Shown: positions 46,574 to 56,149, counted from the stretch's first letter. The stretch: DNA of 64,000 bases from Photobacterium galatheae (GCF_000695255.1 NZ_JMIB01000010.1:62001-126000), one strand, 5' to 3'. The notes: generated by a model from the sequence alone, not told the origin. Made by a program: numbers and translations.

Positions 46574-47438
46574 AGCATTGTGTTTTAAAGTTTTGCATGG
46601 TCGTCGCAGGTTTTGGATAAGCCATATACCACGAACGGATATCCTTGATGATTTGATATCCGCATTTCTCCTCAACCACTGTCCCGCGGATCGCTTTCAC
46701 CCCAGCATCATTTTCGATCAGGAACGTCTGCTGCTTCGCTTCAGTCGAGGTGTACTTGCCGGTCAGTTCATTTTTAGCGATATATATCATCCCCTTTAAT
46801 AGAGAGGATAATATTTGTGCTAACTCTTCCCGATCACCATTCAGAATGCGGTTGCGTTGAAGCTCATCTAAAGTCGGCCCATAAATCTGAATCAGGTTCT
46901 TATACCTGACATCGTTCTGACCCTCATTGGGCAGCCAGACAACCGATTTTAAAGACAGCCGATTCATTTCAGCATTACTGAAAAAAATAGGCTTCATTCT
47001 GATCGTTTGCGCGCTTTGGGGATCACCTTGCAATAAAAGCGCATCATATTCCCCAATCAGTGTCGTTAAAGGAATATCTTTCGTCACCTCAATTAATGAC
47101 AAGATTTTCTGATTCGCTTTCTCTTGCTCTTGAACCAATTTTTCCGTTCTCTGGGACTGGATGATCGCAGAATGGGTCCCAATTTGGGCCAGCAACCCAA
47201 CCAATCCACCGGCTCCCTGATACATGATTTGAGTTGAATCAATTGAATCATCCGGCAAGTAGACGCCCCGCATATCAACGAATGTGGCATCTTCAAAACT
47301 GAACTGAAACCCTGACTCTGAAATCGTACCATTAGACAGCTGATTGGTGTATTGCGCGTAGTCATCCCGATAAGGGGTGCTGCCGCACCCCACCAAAGAC
47401 AACACGGTTAACATGAGGAAGCATGAATAAAGTCTCAT
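46572..47438 (-). CDS. Lipoprotein of unknown function in the hscC locus
   Basis: A 288-residue lipoprotein: signal peptide with lipobox LSLVGC, and Gly-Ser after the Cys, so probably sorted to the outer membrane. The mature part has a predicted helix-rich core, a Gly-rich patch (QGAGGLVGLLAQIG) that could lie near the membrane, a coiled region (QSQRTEKLVQEQEKANQKIL), and two late Cys (EEKCGY and the final residue). No known family recognised. It ends the - strand gene set facing hscC and is more AT-rich than hscC. Confidence 0.75.
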   Translation of the reverse strand: MRLYSCFLMLTVLSLVGCGSTPYRDDYAQYTNQLSNGTISESGFQFSFEDATFVDMRGVYLPDDSIDSTQIMYQGAGGLVGLLAQIGTHSAIIQSQRTEKLVQEQEKANQKILSLIEVTKDIPLTTLIGEYDALLLQGDPQSAQTIRMKPIFFSNAEMNRLSLKSVVWLPNEGQNDVRYKNLIQIYGPTLDELQRNRILNGDREELAQILSSLLKGMIYIAKNELTGKYTSTEAKQQTFLIENDAGVKAIRGTVVEEKCGYQIIKDIRSWYMAYPKPATTMQNFKTQC

Positions 47439-47455
47439 TTGTTAACCTTTGATGC

Positions 47456-48154
47456 TTAAATCGCTTGCTGGATATGATGTTTCACATTTTCAATCGCCTG
47501 ATAATATGACATCGTCACATTTGGGAAGGCTGTCGGCTCATCCCACTCACCACTTGGCTGCACTTTTTCATTAATTTCTAAATACTGCACATACGCATTT
47601 GTATTCAAATCAACCGCATATAATAAACCTTTGACATAGCCTTGCGGATCAGTATTTGGAACATAGCCACTGAAACTACGATAAGCACCATGCTGGTCAA
47701 TTTGTAAAACAACCAATAAGTCTAGATCCATGGTTTGTTTCAAGCTGGTAAAATCTTTTGTTGCGAAGCCAAGACCTTTATCAGAATCTTTCAGATCAGC
47801 GATGTTCATCCCCAAATCAACCAGTTTTACCTGATTTGAGCGTGACGCATACTCAGACAGTACAAGCGCTTTGATTTTGTCCAGCTCTTCATTCGTCAGT
47901 GTACTTTCCAAATGTGTGTCGAGGCTACTGGTTAACGCTGAAGCGACACCATAGCAAAGCAAGCAGTTTGCCCCTAAAATATGCGTGGTTGCTTTATCCG
48001 TCGGCTGAATATAAACAACCCCAATTTTCAGATTATTTGAAAGCAGGCTTTCATCCAGTTTGACCGTTGGCTGAGGTGTAACCGAACATGCCGAAAGTAA
48101 AAGTGCAAAGCCAAAGATAACAATCCCTTTCAAATGCTTCGTTATTGTTTTCAT
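47456..48154 (-). CDS. Second lipoprotein of the hscC locus
   Basis: A 232-residue lipoprotein with lipobox LLSAC followed by Ser-Val, pointing to the outer membrane. The mature domain has a beta-rich start (NLKIGVVYIQP), a Cys pair in NCLLCYG, and a segment predicting an alpha/beta core (LDLLVVLQIDQHGAYRSFSGYV). This layout is reminiscent of periplasmic lipoproteins of unknown function; I do not recognise the family. It lies 17 bases before the other lipoprotein gene and is surely co-transcribed. Confidence 0.75.
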   Translation of the reverse strand: MKTITKHLKGIVIFGFALLLSACSVTPQPTVKLDESLLSNNLKIGVVYIQPTDKATTHILGANCLLCYGVASALTSSLDTHLESTLTNEELDKIKALVLSEYASRSNQVKLVDLGMNIADLKDSDKGLGFATKDFTSLKQTMDLDLLVVLQIDQHGAYRSFSGYVPNTDPQGYVKGLLYAVDLNTNAYVQYLEINEKVQPSGEWDEPTAFPNVTMSYYQAIENVKHHIQQAI

Positions 48155-48450
48155 TCTTTCTCCATCTTATTTATCAATCATGTACTTCACTGAGTACATT
48201 GATCACATTCACCACAATATAAATTCTTCCGGATCAATGACAGTCAACCTATCGATTGAATCATGAATCTTTTCAGGACTTGAGCACTGGAATTAACCCG
48301 TCAAAATTATGACGAAATTTACTTGATTCGTGCAGGCGAATCAATTGAATTGTGATAAAACGTTCAGCATGAAAGTTTTTGTGAAAATGATGTGCAATCA
48401 TACAGCACACCATGCTCGCAACAATTAATTTACATTTCGTGTCAAGACAA
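48155..48450. other. Intergenic region before the lipoprotein pair
   Basis: About 300 AT-rich bases carrying the promoter of the two lipoprotein genes. No other feature seen before the terminator at 48451. Confidence 0.4.
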
Positions 48451-48476
48451 AATAAAAGAGGCCATACGGCCTCTTT
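48451..48476 (-). terminator. Terminator of the J-like gene
   Basis: AAAGAGGCC-4-GGCCTCTTT, perfect 9-bp stem; on the - strand it is followed by TATTTTG. It separates the J-like gene from the lipoprotein pair. Confidence 0.75.
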
Positions 48477-48496
48477 CTCTCGTGTCTTATTTCTTT

Positions 48497-51343
48497 TTAT
48501 TTTTTCAATCCAAGTATCTTACGCAGATTCACTTTCCGGGATGTCACCACTTTTTTCTCCCAGCCCTTATTTGCCAGAAGATCGGTTAAACCCCAGATCG
48601 TTGAAAAAAGCGTCACTAAGGTCACGAGGGCACAAAACAAAGATTGTGACATCTGAGCAACCCACAACACAAAGACTGAATAGATGAGAAACTTATATTT
48701 ATTCCCCTTTTCAATCATGGCAGACGAGATTCGCCATAAAAGATAAACAAAAAGCGGAATAAAAAAGAGTTTGGCGAAGGATTTTCCAGCATGACTGAGA
48801 TGAAAAACCTCTTGCTTACCCACCTCACCAAATGTGGAAGGAAATGAAAATAGCCAAGCGGTACAAAAGACAACCAGTAAACACAATAATTGAGTTTTAC
48901 TGAATGTTGCCGCTTTTTTACCTTTCACTTGAATGTCATGCTCAAGCCGACGTTGATACATTCCTTCTAAATGCGCAATCGCAACATCCGTGGTTTCTCG
49001 TTGCAGCTCAGTTTGTAATTCACGGCGATGTGTGAACATCTTCAGGGATGTCAGATCATACCCTTTATCTCCCAATCCCAGATGCAACTGAGTCAGCAAA
49101 TGATACATCGGGTAATGAAAGTTCTTAGCCTCGTCGACCGGAGAATAATCCGCCATTTCTGCCGGAGGAATAAACCACGCCTTGTCTTTCGTCAGCAGCG
49201 CATGCATAAAGTTTGGTGTTGTCACAAGATAGCTTTCTTGTTCCAGTCCATTTTCAGATCTGAGCCTGAGCAGCGACTGTTGTTGCCAGGAAACCACATC
49301 CTGAAAATGAGGATGCCTGTCCAGCGCCGCTGCGGTGAGATTCCAGTAAACAATCGCCTCATCAAAATGTTCACGCTCTAACATACGAGACAGCGCACAA
49401 CATGCAGCCACCTCCCCGAGTTTAGCCAATACGATTAACTGAGACTGATTACAGTTCCGTGTCAGCAAAGTGATCTGAGCGTCGACAATGGCACGGAAAA
49501 CAAACTGTTCCGGGTGTGTGTCCAGTGCCCGGAGCGCATCAGACAAATAAGCCAGTGGCTGCGCAGCAAACGGAAGTAATTTAGCAATCGGCCCATGCTG
49601 TTGTGATTCAGGTAATCCGGGCATTGCCTCAACGATTGCCTGTCTGGGGGAACCCACTGGAGACATATGCGCGAAGTAGAACAATGTCCAGTCAAACATG
49701 CCTTCAAAAGGCGTATCCTGCCAACAACTGGACAAACGAAAGTCTGGATTTACGCTCCGGAAAAAGCTGAGTGAATCTGCATACATCGGATAGGCAGACA
49801 CTTCCCACAACTCCTCCTGAACCAGGATTTCCTCATCCATTAACCGGTAAAACCAACTGTCCGGAATGATAGGATGACGGAGCACACATTCAAGCCACTG
49901 AGCTTTCGTCTGAGAATTGATTTCGTCATCCGTCAGAGGTTCAACATCAAAGAAAGCATCCGTTTCATAAAGTGAAAGTTTATGCTGTAGCGACGGACAA
50001 CCGGTTTGCGTGGCCAGTATTTCCGCAACCCAGTGCAAGGTCAGCGTGATCAATTGGGCTGAATTTGCATCAGTTCCCGCGGCCTCGACTGCGATAAGCT
50101 GTTGTTTGATGCTTTCGAGCCAGGCCCAACTGCCAGAACGACCCGCCCAGAATGCTTTCACCAGTAATACAGGCAGCCCATCCAGCCCGGCAAAATCAAG
50201 CCGATGGTTAAACGCCGGATGTTCATGGTCTGTCAACTGCCCAAATAACCAATCGAACAACCTGCGCTCAACGCCCGACGCCGGTGCCGGAAACAATCTG
50301 CGTTCTGCACGCCAGTATACCGGAGGTAATGGCTGCCACTGTTGCCGCAAAAAGGCATAACATAAGGCCAGAATGTTCTGATTGCCCAAGGTCCGCTGAT
50401 ACTGTATTTCGGCGACTTCAGCAAAGGCATTCAATGACAACAGACGGTCAGTCACCTGATCGACGGCCTCTGCGAGCCCCAGTCTGACACTGATCTCACC
50501 AATGATTTCCCATTGTTCAATTGTCAGGCTCTCAGCAGACGAAATCACTAATCGCTCGATCATCTGGCCCGCAATTGTTTCCGGATAAGTATTCGTGGCC
50601 AGAAAAGCTTGGAGTAAACAAACCTGAAATTGAACCGACGGTAACATCAATACCGGCATCGGCTGGTGCATCACTTGTCGCAGGGCTTCTGTATCTCCGT
50701 AACCCAGTGCAATATGAAAAGGGCGCAGAAAACTCAGTGCGGCACGCTGTTCAGCACCGGACAGAACACTCAAATGCGACAGCGCAACAGACATTTCCTG
50801 TTTTCGCCAGCTATTCAGAAATTCCCCGACTTCACTTTGCTGCTGTGTCCCGGTCAGTAACAACTGCCAGCTCAGCCCTTGCCAGAGCCATTCAATCACT
50901 TGCCCGGGGAGCCAGCGGTTTGCCAGCACAATGTCAACGGCAGTATCTGAGATGATCTGCTGCTGAGTAATGGACAGCATCTGAATCTCTTCAATCCATC
51001 CCTGCCATTGCTCAGGCTGAAAACGACGCTGTGAATCGGCCAGAAGGCTGTTGAGTGCTTCCGTGAGCTGGTGATGCCGCTCCGGCTGTATTTCAGGCAC
51101 ACCGGTTTTCGGATCTGGCGGACTGTCGGCAACATTTTCATAAATTGGGGTAGATGAAGGTTCCTGAACAGGTTCTTTAGCCTGATTTAAAGACACCAGC
51201 GCTTTTTCATAGGCTTCACGGACCCGCTGAAATCCCTCCGGATCCTCTTCAGGATGATGCTGGCGCAACTTCACGCGATAAGCTTTCTTAATCGCCTGCT
51301 CATCGTTCGTTTCTTCTATCTCGAGAATATCCCACACACTCAC
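48497..51343 (-). CDS. Large J-domain-like membrane protein with HPE in place of HPD
   Basis: A 948-residue protein. Residues ~1-55 form a J-type domain (VWDILEIEETNDEQAIKKAY; then HHPEEDPEGFQRVREAYEKA), in which the canonical HPD reads HPE at residues 30-32. A Pro-rich linker follows (~60-90), then ~730 residues of helical repeats without recognised motif, and three to four membrane helices in the last ~120 residues (LLCLLVVFCTAWLFSF; FFIPLFVYLLWRIS). It resembles the DjlB/DjlC group that stimulates HscC in E. coli. The start is GTG at 51343, six bases after AGAGGG and two bases after the DUF1266 stop, so the two are coupled. Confidence 0.82.
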   Translation of the reverse strand: MSVWDILEIEETNDEQAIKKAYRVKLRQHHPEEDPEGFQRVREAYEKALVSLNQAKEPVQEPSSTPIYENVADSPPDPKTGVPEIQPERHHQLTEALNSLLADSQRRFQPEQWQGWIEEIQMLSITQQQIISDTAVDIVLANRWLPGQVIEWLWQGLSWQLLLTGTQQQSEVGEFLNSWRKQEMSVALSHLSVLSGAEQRAALSFLRPFHIALGYGDTEALRQVMHQPMPVLMLPSVQFQVCLLQAFLATNTYPETIAGQMIERLVISSAESLTIEQWEIIGEISVRLGLAEAVDQVTDRLLSLNAFAEVAEIQYQRTLGNQNILALCYAFLRQQWQPLPPVYWRAERRLFPAPASGVERRLFDWLFGQLTDHEHPAFNHRLDFAGLDGLPVLLVKAFWAGRSGSWAWLESIKQQLIAVEAAGTDANSAQLITLTLHWVAEILATQTGCPSLQHKLSLYETDAFFDVEPLTDDEINSQTKAQWLECVLRHPIIPDSWFYRLMDEEILVQEELWEVSAYPMYADSLSFFRSVNPDFRLSSCWQDTPFEGMFDWTLFYFAHMSPVGSPRQAIVEAMPGLPESQQHGPIAKLLPFAAQPLAYLSDALRALDTHPEQFVFRAIVDAQITLLTRNCNQSQLIVLAKLGEVAACCALSRMLEREHFDEAIVYWNLTAAALDRHPHFQDVVSWQQQSLLRLRSENGLEQESYLVTTPNFMHALLTKDKAWFIPPAEMADYSPVDEAKNFHYPMYHLLTQLHLGLGDKGYDLTSLKMFTHRRELQTELQRETTDVAIAHLEGMYQRRLEHDIQVKGKKAATFSKTQLLCLLVVFCTAWLFSFPSTFGEVGKQEVFHLSHAGKSFAKLFFIPLFVYLLWRISSAMIEKGNKYKFLIYSVFVLWVAQMSQSLFCALVTLVTLFSTIWGLTDLLANKGWEKKVVTSRKVNLRKILGLKK

Positions 51344-51345
51344 GC

Positions 51346-52113
51346 TCAGCCCTCTTTCTCTTCATTCAACAATGCAGCCAATGATTCTGGCGCTCGAATT
51401 TCCGGTAACGCCGTCTGCCACGCCAGTGCCGGAATCGGAACATCCGGATCAGATTCAATCGCCTCAAAGAAATTGCTGACACCAATGTTGAATCCGTTAT
51501 TCAGCAGGTAAGGAATATTCACCAGGTCATCGTCTTGATCATTCAGATATTCCCAGTAGCACCGACCGAGAATAAAGCTTTGCAGGTACTGATCCCAACT
51601 TGAGAAATGGTGTTGAATCTGACGACAAAAATAATTCAGGAGAAAAGCAAACTCTTCCTGTGTCACCTGACCAACCGCAAAACCGGCACGGGTCAAAAAA
51701 GATCCCCGACAATAATCCCAGGCTTTGAAACCCGCCTCACCCACATGACGATAAACAGCATCAACATAGCGCATTTCGGCCTTTGCGACCTCACTCTCCA
51801 CACCTTCAATCCGGCGCAGCCATTGCGCACTTGTCATGCAGGCCCGCCGACTGAATTCATGACTCCAAATACTGCCATGGACATCCGCCATCGCCAGTTG
51901 ATGAATCATTTGATGCCAGTCACGCCGACTTTCGATATTCCAGGAACTCGCAAAGCTTTGTCCCCATGCTTCGAGATCATCCTGTGTCTTCTTCATTCCG
52001 GGAATATCATAATCATATAATTCCCGGTTATAGCTAATTTGCGGCGAAGTAATCGCTAACCACCACTGGCAATGTGGCAGATTGGCATCAAAAATATACT
52101 GAGGTGAAGGCAT
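51346..52113 (-). CDS. DUF1266-family protein, YbeU/YbeR-like
   Basis: A ~255-residue cytoplasmic protein with the DUF1266 pattern: WGQSFASSWNIESRRDWHQMIHQLA, then AWDYCRGSFLTRAGFAVG, then SSWDQYLQSFILGRCYWEY. Its function is unknown. In E. coli the DUF1266 genes ybeR and ybeU lie beside djlB, djlC and hscC, the same partners as here. ATG 52113 (MPSPQYIF) is chosen, eight bases after AGGG. It is directly upstream of the J-like gene. Confidence 0.82.
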   Translation of the reverse strand: MPSPQYIFDANLPHCQWWLAITSPQISYNRELYDYDIPGMKKTQDDLEAWGQSFASSWNIESRRDWHQMIHQLAMADVHGSIWSHEFSRRACMTSAQWLRRIEGVESEVAKAEMRYVDAVYRHVGEAGFKAWDYCRGSFLTRAGFAVGQVTQEEFAFLLNYFCRQIQHHFSSWDQYLQSFILGRCYWEYLNDQDDDLVNIPYLLNNGFNIGVSNFFEAIESDPDVPIPALAWQTALPEIRAPESLAALLNEEKEG

Positions 52114-52725
52114 TCCTCTGTCCCTGACCATATTCAATGAGAACAATAGAATAACTTGATTCGTATGGTGCACCAACGAAGGGTTTCCGACAGATGTATG
52201 TAAAGTGAGGCTGGTTAGAAAATTAATGCGCCGGGATCATATTTTCAGTGCTTTTCAGATTGGCAACTGAATGTGGGACGACCTGTCGCGAGCATTAGGA
52301 AACGACACAATATGCGCCAATTGCATGACGGCAAAGGCCATAGCTCACCGTTCGCAATGTGATTGAATCACCTGATTTCTGAAATGCTTCAAATCAGATG
52401 ATAGAGCAGCCTTACGGGCGCAGGTGAAGGTATATTGACTACAGAGGAAGCTTCAGTGGTGCCTTTTGTGACGCGGATAGACTCTAATTTTCGATAAATA
52501 ACTTATTGTGCCTCCCATCTGTTCATTGAGTCACTGCTTCGACGCTTCGAATATATTTTTAAATTCATTCAAAGCCACTACAGCTTCTTGACGAGTTGTT
52601 TGAACGCCATTAAAAAACCGAATGCAGTAATATTTTTTTCACTACAGAGATTACTATTTTGTGAAGCAAATCTTTGCAAAGGAATACCCACTAAGATGGA
52701 AAATGCAATTATCTTTTTATTTCGT
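52114..52725. other. Intergenic region upstream of the DUF1266 gene
   Basis: About 610 bases with growing AT content to the right. Holds the promoter of the DUF1266-J operon. No gene, repeat or structured element recognised. It is the left edge of the AT-rich accessory segment. Confidence 0.4.
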
Positions 52726-53202
52726 TTATTCACAACTATCACCTTCAGGAAGAGTAAACACCATACCGTTCATAGCCTTCGACAAAGCCAAATCTTTGAG
52801 AAGCCGGGATTTCGTGTTTGTTGTGACAGATGTGATTTGCTGAACAACAACAGCTGGCTTTTCTCCTTCCTGATCTTTAAACTTTGAATAAATGCAACTG
52901 ATGGCAAGGGTTTCTTCTACCGAAATTTTCTTGACCGCTGCTACATCAGATGTGTCCGTGAGTAAAGCCATCTGCAACGTTCTTGCATATTGCCGGGCCG
53001 CTTCATTCTTTTCAGATTCGATATATTGAGAGTCAATATAAATCTCGACATCATCACGAATACCATTCTCATCAGCGTCGATACCTTGAATACTGTCTGT
53101 ACTCTCTAAATTTGGTATTCGACCTGATACATCACTATCACATGCAGCAAGAAATAACATAGCACTAAAAATAACGATCACTTTATTCAGTTTAAACTTC
53201 AT
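52726..53202 (-). CDS. Small lipoprotein with a calcium-type DADENG motif
   Basis: A 158-residue lipoprotein: lipobox LAAC followed by Asp-Ser-Asp. Asp after the Cys is the inner-membrane retention signal in enterobacteria. Just after it, GIDADENGIRDDVE is a thrombospondin type 3/dockerin-like calcium-binding loop. The remainder is helical, with one Cys (ISCIYSK) and a second as the penultimate residue. Function unknown. Single gene in an AT-rich setting. Confidence 0.72.
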   Translation of the reverse strand: MKFKLNKVIVIFSAMLFLAACDSDVSGRIPNLESTDSIQGIDADENGIRDDVEIYIDSQYIESEKNEAARQYARTLQMALLTDTSDVAAVKKISVEETLAISCIYSKFKDQEGEKPAVVVQQITSVTTNTKSRLLKDLALSKAMNGMVFTLPEGDSCE

Positions 53203-53740
53203 ACTCTATAACCTCAGAAAATGCACAGGCGCAATACCAGACCAACAATATAAAAACCATCACATTCGTTTACATGACATTGATCTTTTATCTTTATTGA
53301 TGCGGATTTTTGAATTATGGATTCTGGTATATCAGCGACACTTTAGTTGTTCTATCTTAGCGATCCACCATGATTAAGGGAATAGGCAAATAATCAGATG
53401 TCGCCCATCGACACCACTATAATTCAGGCGTTATCTCATTCCATGTTGAGCATTATAAGTCTGAGAATTGATAACATGTGCTTTGAATTTTCCATCGAGT
53501 TTCCATCGAAATTGATTTTCCTCTTTTGGTGTTGGTATAACGTCGTATAAATTTATAGCGATATTGTTCTTGTTCAAGAGTTAGGATTAAGCGCGAGCTT
53601 TGCTGTGTTTAATCCTGAATTCAACTTACCAAAAAATGTTTGAGCGTTGAAAGTTATCGCTTAATTTCTCAGCAATCCACCAGGTTAATACATGCTTCTA
53701 GTTGTCATGGCCACGGCTTTATGGGTAAACCAGAACCAAT
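53203..53740. other. AT-rich intergenic region
   Basis: About 540 bases with no convincing gene on either strand. I looked for integron attC-like pairs and found none. Confidence 0.4.
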
Positions 53741-53768
53741 GAGCTTCCCTAAGTCGATAGGAAAGCTC
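53741..53768 (-). terminator. Hairpin after the MFS gene
   Basis: GAGCTT-x-CCTA-6-TAGG-x-AAGCTC, a ten-pair stem with one mismatch, seven bases beyond the MFS stop. The T-run is weak. Confidence 0.45.
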
Positions 53769-53774
53769 TAAGTG

Positions 53775-54938
53775 TTAATAACTTAAATCGTTCTGTGTGA
53801 TTGCTTTCGGTCGTACCATCCACAACAAGCCCATTGAGCATATAGATGAAAACAAATATAGCGTTGCAATGGAGAACACACCAGACTGATAGCTAAATCC
53901 GATCCAACCGAGCGTACCCGCTGTGATAAACCTGATGCTACCGATAACTGAGGACACCATTGGCGTGCCATTCACGGCAAATATCGCTTTGTTGATAGTT
54001 ACATTGGAAAGGTAAACACTGAAGAAAGTCGCGAGCACAATTAATGGGAAGTAATAGTAAAAGTTGGCGATGCCCTGATTGACGAGTAGCATCATGAAGC
54101 AGGCTATAAGTATAATGATAGCGATGTATACGTAATTTGCGCCAGAAAATGCTAGTTTGTTACTGAAGCGTGAAATAAGCGTGTTTGATACAAACAATGC
54201 CGCACCGTAGTAGACCATCATTATGCCGTACTCTGTCAATGTGCCTCCGAATTCTTGTGTGAATATTTTCACTGATAGCATGACGAACACAAAGTGAATC
54301 GAGAAGTTCAATGTGGATATGACATTGTATGTCCAGAACGTTTTTGAGGACATGAAGTTGTTTTGAGTGTTGTTGTCCTGCTTAGGTTGAGACAACTGCT
54401 TTTTAATTAACAAGACGCTGGCAGCGGTAAATACACAAGCGCCACAAGCGAGGACGATAATTGAACTCCAACCAAAGCGCATCGTCATTTCTGCCCCCAG
54501 CATTGGTGACAGTGTGATGGCGATAGCGGAGATGGATGCAATCAAAGCACGTATGCGTACGCCCTCACCCTCTTCAAAGCTGTTTCTGATAATGTAGGTA
54601 CTCATTACGAACGAAGAAGAAAAAAGCCCTTGTAAAAAGCGGGAGGCAAGGAAGAGATCATAATTGTAATGATTAAGTGATAATAGATTAGCCATTAGCA
54701 GCAGCACTAAGCTGCCTAGCAAGACTTTAGAGACCCCCAATTTTTCGGCTAGTATTCCGACCAGCAGAACTCCGACACCAAAACCATAGCTGAATAGGCT
54801 GATGGACGATATGGTGTCATCGTATGGAATCGCAAAGTGCTCGGCCAGATCGTCAAAAGAGGATATGAACACATCCATTGGAAACATGGAGAGCAACGAT
54901 AATGAAGCTAAGCAGACTAAAATTCGGGCTCTAAGCAT
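53775..54938 (-). CDS. MFS transporter of the Bcr/CflA-like drug:H+ antiporter type
   Basis: A 387-residue protein with 12 membrane helices. It has the loop 2-3 motif (GILAEKLGVSKVLLGSLVLL) and motif in helix 4-5 region (SRFLQGLFSSSFVMSTYIIRNSF), as in drug efflux MFS proteins. The AT-rich codon use differs from the conserved genes around. ATG 54938 follows AAGGAG by seven bases, and its first codons overlap the end of the broken oxygenase gene, so the pump was once co-translated with that enzyme. It may export its product. Confidence 0.8.
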   Translation of the reverse strand: MLRARILVCLASLSLLSMFPMDVFISSFDDLAEHFAIPYDDTISSISLFSYGFGVGVLLVGILAEKLGVSKVLLGSLVLLLMANLLSLNHYNYDLFLASRFLQGLFSSSFVMSTYIIRNSFEEGEGVRIRALIASISAIAITLSPMLGAEMTMRFGWSSIIVLACGACVFTAASVLLIKKQLSQPKQDNNTQNNFMSSKTFWTYNVISTLNFSIHFVFVMLSVKIFTQEFGGTLTEYGIMMVYYGAALFVSNTLISRFSNKLAFSGANYVYIAIIILIACFMMLLVNQGIANFYYYFPLIVLATFFSVYLSNVTINKAIFAVNGTPMVSSVIGSIRFITAGTLGWIGFSYQSGVFSIATLYLFSSICSMGLLWMVRPKAITQNDLSY

Positions 54939-55511
54939 GAGCAAACTCCTTGGCGATGCGGGAAAGACGGTATTGAGTTAGTAGCTCGTTCAGCTCTTTG
55001 ATTTGCCATGCGCCCAATCGATTCAGCTCCGCGAACAGTACCTTAGAGGTTCTTTCAGCAAAATTGGCGATGTCTTCATATTTGTCTTCCGCTTTTCGAA
55101 CGGGCAGTAATACAAACAGTTCAGGCTTTCCGATGTAGGTGAGGTAGTTGGCGATCCACGTTCTATCCATATACGAAACGTTGAGATCGAACATGGCAAA
55201 GATTTTAGTAATGAACAGTTTTTTTCTGCTAATTCTGACGTGACCCAAAACTTACGCATCAAATCCACAAAAATTGCGGCGTGGCGCTTTTCATCCTCTA
55301 AGTGATCTATCAATGAGTGATAGACGGGTTCGTATATCGTATCACGGTGAATATTGGTCAATTGTGTGGCGATACACACCTCGGAATAAACGCCCAACGC
55401 CAGCATAGAGACCTCTTTCTCTCTTACATCATTGGCATCGTGCAGAGCCAGCATCCTACTGGACTTTGTGATGTAGTTCGAAAAATACTTACCCCTGTAA
55501 GTAATGCAAAC
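54931..55511 (-). pseudogene. Broken AurF-like diiron oxygenase remnant
   Basis: Two overlapping frames join into one protein if one A is added at the A7 run (T7 on + strand at 55219-55225). The first frame (open from 55511) reads KYFSNYITKSSRMLAL and then SLIDHLEDEKRHAAIFVDLM, with an ExxRH diiron ligand motif. The second continues KKLFITKIFAMFDLN and ends SRIAKEFAHA. About 190 residues remain; AurF/CmlI-type N-oxygenases run about 300, so the 5' third is also lost. Oxygenases of this type make nitro or hydroxylamino groups in antibiotics. The family call rests on one motif and general fold pattern. Confidence 0.5.
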
Positions 55512-56149
55512 CTAACAATTGCAATACGAAGCAACAAGACAAAATGCACCTAATTGCATAATGGTTCTCAGATTAACTGTTTATCTGTCAATATATATGA
55601 CACCTATCGCATTTTATACATTGAAATATTGATTTATGTCATTAGAAGAATAGAGATGATAGTTTGTATTATGTCACCCTAAAACGCTTGCGCTCGAAAA
55701 AATGGCTGAACTGAATGATAAAAGTCACGAAAGTTCTACTGCTCAAAAATGTGATAATCTTGTCTTAGTGCTCATTTACCTCTAATTAATATTTATAATA
55801 ATAAGATTATCTTATCACCGACATGATAATGATCTTTTCTTTTAAGCAACCATCTCTATTATTCCATATTCAGGTTGTCTAAGTTCTAAAGTCATCTGTC
55901 TAAGACAATGTTGCCTTTCTCAGCAACAAGAGTGTAATTGCCTACAAGTTAGATGTGATGCCAACTACTGTGGATAACTGATTATCAAATTCACGACTTC
56001 CTGATTATTTTTCTGCTCAAACTTTTAATCAAATCGGATAGCAAAGCAGAGTTATAATAAATATCGAAACCAGCATAAATAACATATACGTCAGGGTATA
56101 AATTTAATATAAAAGTTAGTACGTCAGTAATAAAAAAAGATCGCGAATA
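55512..56149. other. AT-rich noncoding stretch
   Basis: About 640 bases, very AT-rich, with no gene. It lies between the truncated 5' end of the oxygenase remnant and the repeat-rich tRNA flank, so it may cover a deletion or insertion junction. Confidence 0.45.

Noticed and set aside
52588..52887. + strand frame overlapping the 3' end of the small lipoprotein gene
   Set aside because: The lipoprotein on the opposite strand has a signal peptide and lipobox; this frame has neither a ribosome site nor domain.
53400..53700. Possible integron attC-like sites (GCGTTATC and GTTGAAAG-type words)
   Set aside because: The core pairs do not match the RYYYAAC/GTTRRRY pattern and no fold-back pairing links them.
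55317..55553. + strand 78-residue frame over the oxygenase remnant
   Set aside because: Shadow of the remnant, whose frame carries the ExxRH motif.
55680..55790. 26-codon + strand frame in the AT-rich gap
   Set aside because: No ribosome site and no terminator; AT-rich background makes such frames common.
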